From: Desulfobacteraceae bacterium 4572_89 | Lineage (GTDB): Bacteria; Desulfobacterota; Desulfobacteria; Desulfobacterales; Desulfobacteraceae | Assembly: GCA_002085465.1 (NCBI GenBank) | Contig: NBML01000002.1 | Location: forward strand, 1-36,577 | Direction: 5' to 3' | Length of the DNA: 36,577 nt | In this document: piece by piece, positions 34,635-36,577 of the stretch | How positions within the stretch are numbered: position 1 is the first letter of the stretch | Layout of the letters: each line of letters begins with the position of its first letter | The notes under the pieces: generated by a model | Seen by the model: only the letters and a program-made list of their open reading frames with translations | What the model was told of the DNA's origin: nothing | Databases searched by the model: none | Translations under genes and position numbers: made by a program

Positions 34635-36107
34635 ATGACAATAAAGGTGCTGCTTGTTGATGATGAGGAAGGTATCCGAAAGGTCCTTGGGATTTGTCTT
34701 GAAGATTCCGGATATGAAGTGCACACAGCCGGGGATGGCCGAATAGCTTCCAGGATGGTGAAAACCCTGCTGCCGGATATTGTTTTGACCGATATCCGTA
34801 TGCCTGGAATGGGTGGTATTGACCTTCTCAAGTTTATCAAAAAGGAGCTTCCTGACATTGAAGTAATAATGATAACCGGTCACGGAGATCTTGGGCTGGC
34901 CATTGAAAGTCTTAAGATGAATGCCGTTGATTTTATAACAAAACCCATTAACAATGATATCCTTGAAATAGCACTTAAACGGGCCAGGGACAGGATTGAC
35001 AACCGTAACAAACTCCGGCTTTATACAAGAAACCTTGAAGACCTGGTAAAGGAAAAGACCCAAAAGCTGGAAGCATCTGAAAAACGATATATCCAGCTCT
35101 TTAATGAATCGCCTTCTCTTATTACCCTTCAAAATAAGGATTTTCAGATTGTTGAATCCAATAACCGATTTAAAAAACAATTTGGAAAAGACCCCGACAT
35201 GTGCTGCTACCAGGTATACAAAAAACGAGAAACTCCCTGTCCGGGATGTCCCGTTGTAGAAACCTTCAAAGATGGCAGATCCCATGTGGCGGAAATGGAT
35301 GTAACACTGAAAGACGGCAGTGTTAGAAACTTTTTAGTCCAGACCTCTGCTGTTCTAGAACCCAATGGAGATATCAAGCATGTCATGGAAATGTCAACGG
35401 ATGTGACCATGATCCACGAACTCCAGGACCACCTGGCTGCACTGGGACTTCATATTTCCTCCATTTCCCACGGTATCAAAGGTCTTCTTACCGGCCTTGA
35501 CGGGGGTGATTATCTGATTTCCTCGGGCATTGAAAAAAAAGACACCGAACTTGTAGCTGACGGCTGGGAGATTGTAAAGGAAAAAATATCCATGGTCCGG
35601 AAAATGGTTTTGAATATTTTATACCATTCAAAGGATCGATCTTTGGATATCTCTTCTGAAGATGTTTTTGATTTTATCCAGGAACTGACCACCACTCTGG
35701 ATCCAAGGATGAAAAAAGCAGGCATAGTTCTGACCCTGGATATCCCAAAACCAGGCATTGAAATACCCATGGATAAACCTTTGCTTTTACCAGCATTTCT
35801 GGCCATACTGGAAAATGCCATTGATGCCTGTATTGCAGTAAAGGAGACAAAAAAACATCTGGAAATTAAGATAAATGTCATCCTGGCCAGAGACCTGGTG
35901 GAATTTAAAATTCACGATAATGGGAAAGGCCTTGCCAGGGCCTACAGGGAAGAAGTATTCTCCCTTTTTTATTCTGACAAGGGAAACAAGGGTACAGGTC
36001 TTGGACTTTTTATTGCCAAAAAAGCCGTGAAACAGCATAAAGGGATAATTAAAGTTGAGTCAATCCCTGGAGAATATACGGAATTTACAATATCCATTCC
36101 CCTTTAG
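34635..36107 (+). CDS. Receiver-PAS-histidine kinase fusion with cysteine motif and unusual H-box
   Basis: A 490-residue protein. The receiver has Asp53 (IVLTDIRMPGMGG) and TKPINND. A coiled linker leads to a PAS domain with C191-X10-C202-X2-C205-P (CYQVYKKRETPCPGCPVVET), the motif seen in two other kinases here. The phosphoacceptor helix reads SISHGIKGLLTGLDGG (His279), lacking the usual Glu and Pro after His, as in the kinase at 31510. The ATPase domain has ILENAIDACIAVKE, DNGKGLA and GTGLGLFIAKK. No membrane segment. It is the last kinase of the cluster. Confidence 0.9.
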   Translation: MTIKVLLVDDEEGIRKVLGICLEDSGYEVHTAGDGRIASRMVKTLLPDIVLTDIRMPGMGGIDLLKFIKKELPDIEVIMITGHGDLGLAIESLKMNAVDFITKPINNDILEIALKRARDRIDNRNKLRLYTRNLEDLVKEKTQKLEASEKRYIQLFNESPSLITLQNKDFQIVESNNRFKKQFGKDPDMCCYQVYKKRETPCPGCPVVETFKDGRSHVAEMDVTLKDGSVRNFLVQTSAVLEPNGDIKHVMEMSTDVTMIHELQDHLAALGLHISSISHGIKGLLTGLDGGDYLISSGIEKKDTELVADGWEIVKEKISMVRKMVLNILYHSKDRSLDISSEDVFDFIQELTTTLDPRMKKAGIVLTLDIPKPGIEIPMDKPLLLPAFLAILENAIDACIAVKETKKHLEIKINVILARDLVEFKIHDNGKGLARAYREEVFSLFYSDKGNKGTGLGLFIAKKAVKQHKGIIKVESIPGEYTEFTISIPL

Positions 36108-36151
36108 GACCGCTTATCTCATTTGAGGTCCTTAGCCGCAAGGAAATTTTT

Positions 36152-36577
36152 ATGTTTATAAAGCAGTTTAAATATTCAAGGGACAACCTAGGATACCTTG
36201 TCTTTTCAGACACAACTGGCATTGCCATTGATGGAGGCAACCCTGGAGGAATCATTGATTTTGCCCGTAAAAATAATATTAAGATAAAATATGTGACCAA
36301 CACTCATCTTCACCAGGATCACACCTTTGGTAACAAGGAGCTGCTGGAAAAAACCAGGGCCCTGTTTATGGATAGTTCCAGGGTTGTGCCGGGCCAGATT
36401 ATTAAACTGGATGATGAAGATCTTGAGATTATTCTCAGCCCAGGCCATACACAGGACAGTGTATGTTTTAAGGCAGATGATTTCCTGGTGACAGGAGATA
36501 CCCTGTTCAATGGTACGGTGGGAAATTGTTTTTCAGGGGATCTATCTGGATTTTTCAGGTCTTTAAAGGTTCTCATG
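36152..36577 (+). CDS. Metallo-beta-lactamase-fold hydrolase, 3'-partial
   Basis: The frame opens at ATG 36152 behind AAGGA and runs off the window end. The visible 142 residues contain THLHQDHTFGN (the HxHxDH metal motif), GHTQDSV (third metal-binding region) and TGDTLFNG (bridging Asp). This places it among glyoxalase II-like metallo-hydrolases; the substrate is unknown. It lies 44 bp after the last kinase gene, with a 6-bp inverted repeat (36106-36111/36127-36132) in the gap, and may be the end of the same operon. Confidence 0.85.
   Translation, partial: MFIKQFKYSRDNLGYLVFSDTTGIAIDGGNPGGIIDFARKNNIKIKYVTNTHLHQDHTFGNKELLEKTRALFMDSSRVVPGQIIKLDDEDLEIILSPGHTQDSVCFKADDFLVTGDTLFNGTVGNCFSGDLSGFFRSLKVLM

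Noticed and set aside
34578..35285. 235-residue antisense frame opposite a receiver-PAS kinase
   Set aside because: A shadow of real receiver and PAS coding sequence; low complexity, no ribosome site.
36106..36132. 6-bp inverted repeat AGGACC/GGTCCT as a terminator
   Set aside because: Short stem, 15-base loop and no U-tract; not enough to call a terminator.
1..36577. CRISPR arrays, tRNA/rRNA genes, insertion sequences
   Set aside because: No regularly spaced repeats, tRNA-like folds or transposase motifs were seen on either strand.

Overview
The window reads as a chromosome segment of an anaerobic, sulfate-reducing Desulfobacterota, most likely a Desulfobacteraceae-type complete oxidiser. 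This is inferred from gene content, since no marker gene is present. It carries a 2-oxoacid:ferredoxin oxidoreductase, a methylene-tetrahydrofolate reductase module (hdrA-mvhD-metV-metF) of the Wood-Ljungdahl pathway, the Tmc transmembrane redox complex with a tetraheme cytochrome c3, and very dense two-component signalling. No tRNA, rRNA, insertion sequence or CRISPR array was seen.

Layout. 1-5410 (+): an oxidoreductase operon, made of a GltD-like flavoprotein with ferredoxin domain (cut by the window start and split by a 70-bp tandem duplication), a second FAD oxidoreductase, and korA-korB. 5502-7765 (-): a rapA-like SNF2 ATPase split by a frameshifting internal deletion that removes helicase motif V. 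8027-9293 (+): an S24-family self-cleaving repressor, a small membrane protein and a possible 33-residue peptide. 9290-9908: a metF paralogue lacking about 85 central codons. 9994-15542: hdrA (two modules fused), mvhD, metV, metF and a single-domain response regulator.

15632-22489 (+): a signalling operon holding a protein with four ACT-like modules, a PAS kinase, a receiver-PAS kinase, a GAF kinase and an NtrC-type sigma54 activator. 22529-24215 (-): a cupin behind a perfect FNR-type box at class II spacing, and L-2-hydroxyglutarate dehydrogenase/oxidase. 24401-24817 (+): an IscU/NifU-like scaffold. 24818-25078: an AT-rich region with nested inverted repeats followed by a good sigma54 (-24/-12) promoter candidate.

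25079-36577 (+): about twelve closely packed genes, namely a receiver protein, tmcD, tmcC, tmcB, tmcA, and then receivers, three kinases (two of them receiver-kinase fusions with an unusual H-box), an unknown protein, a double UspA protein and a metallo-beta-lactamase-fold hydrolase cut by the window end.

How it fits together (inference). Reduced ferredoxin and NAD(P)H from 2-oxoacid and methyl-THF oxidation must be passed on to sulfate reduction. The Tmc complex links periplasmic cytochrome c3 to the membrane and cytoplasm, and its genes appear tied to a sigma54 promoter and a large sensory operon. Three sensors share a PAS domain with a conserved C-X10-C-X2/4-C-P motif, which suggests redox or metal sensing. 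All three damaged genes lie in the first 10 kb; the remaining genes look intact.
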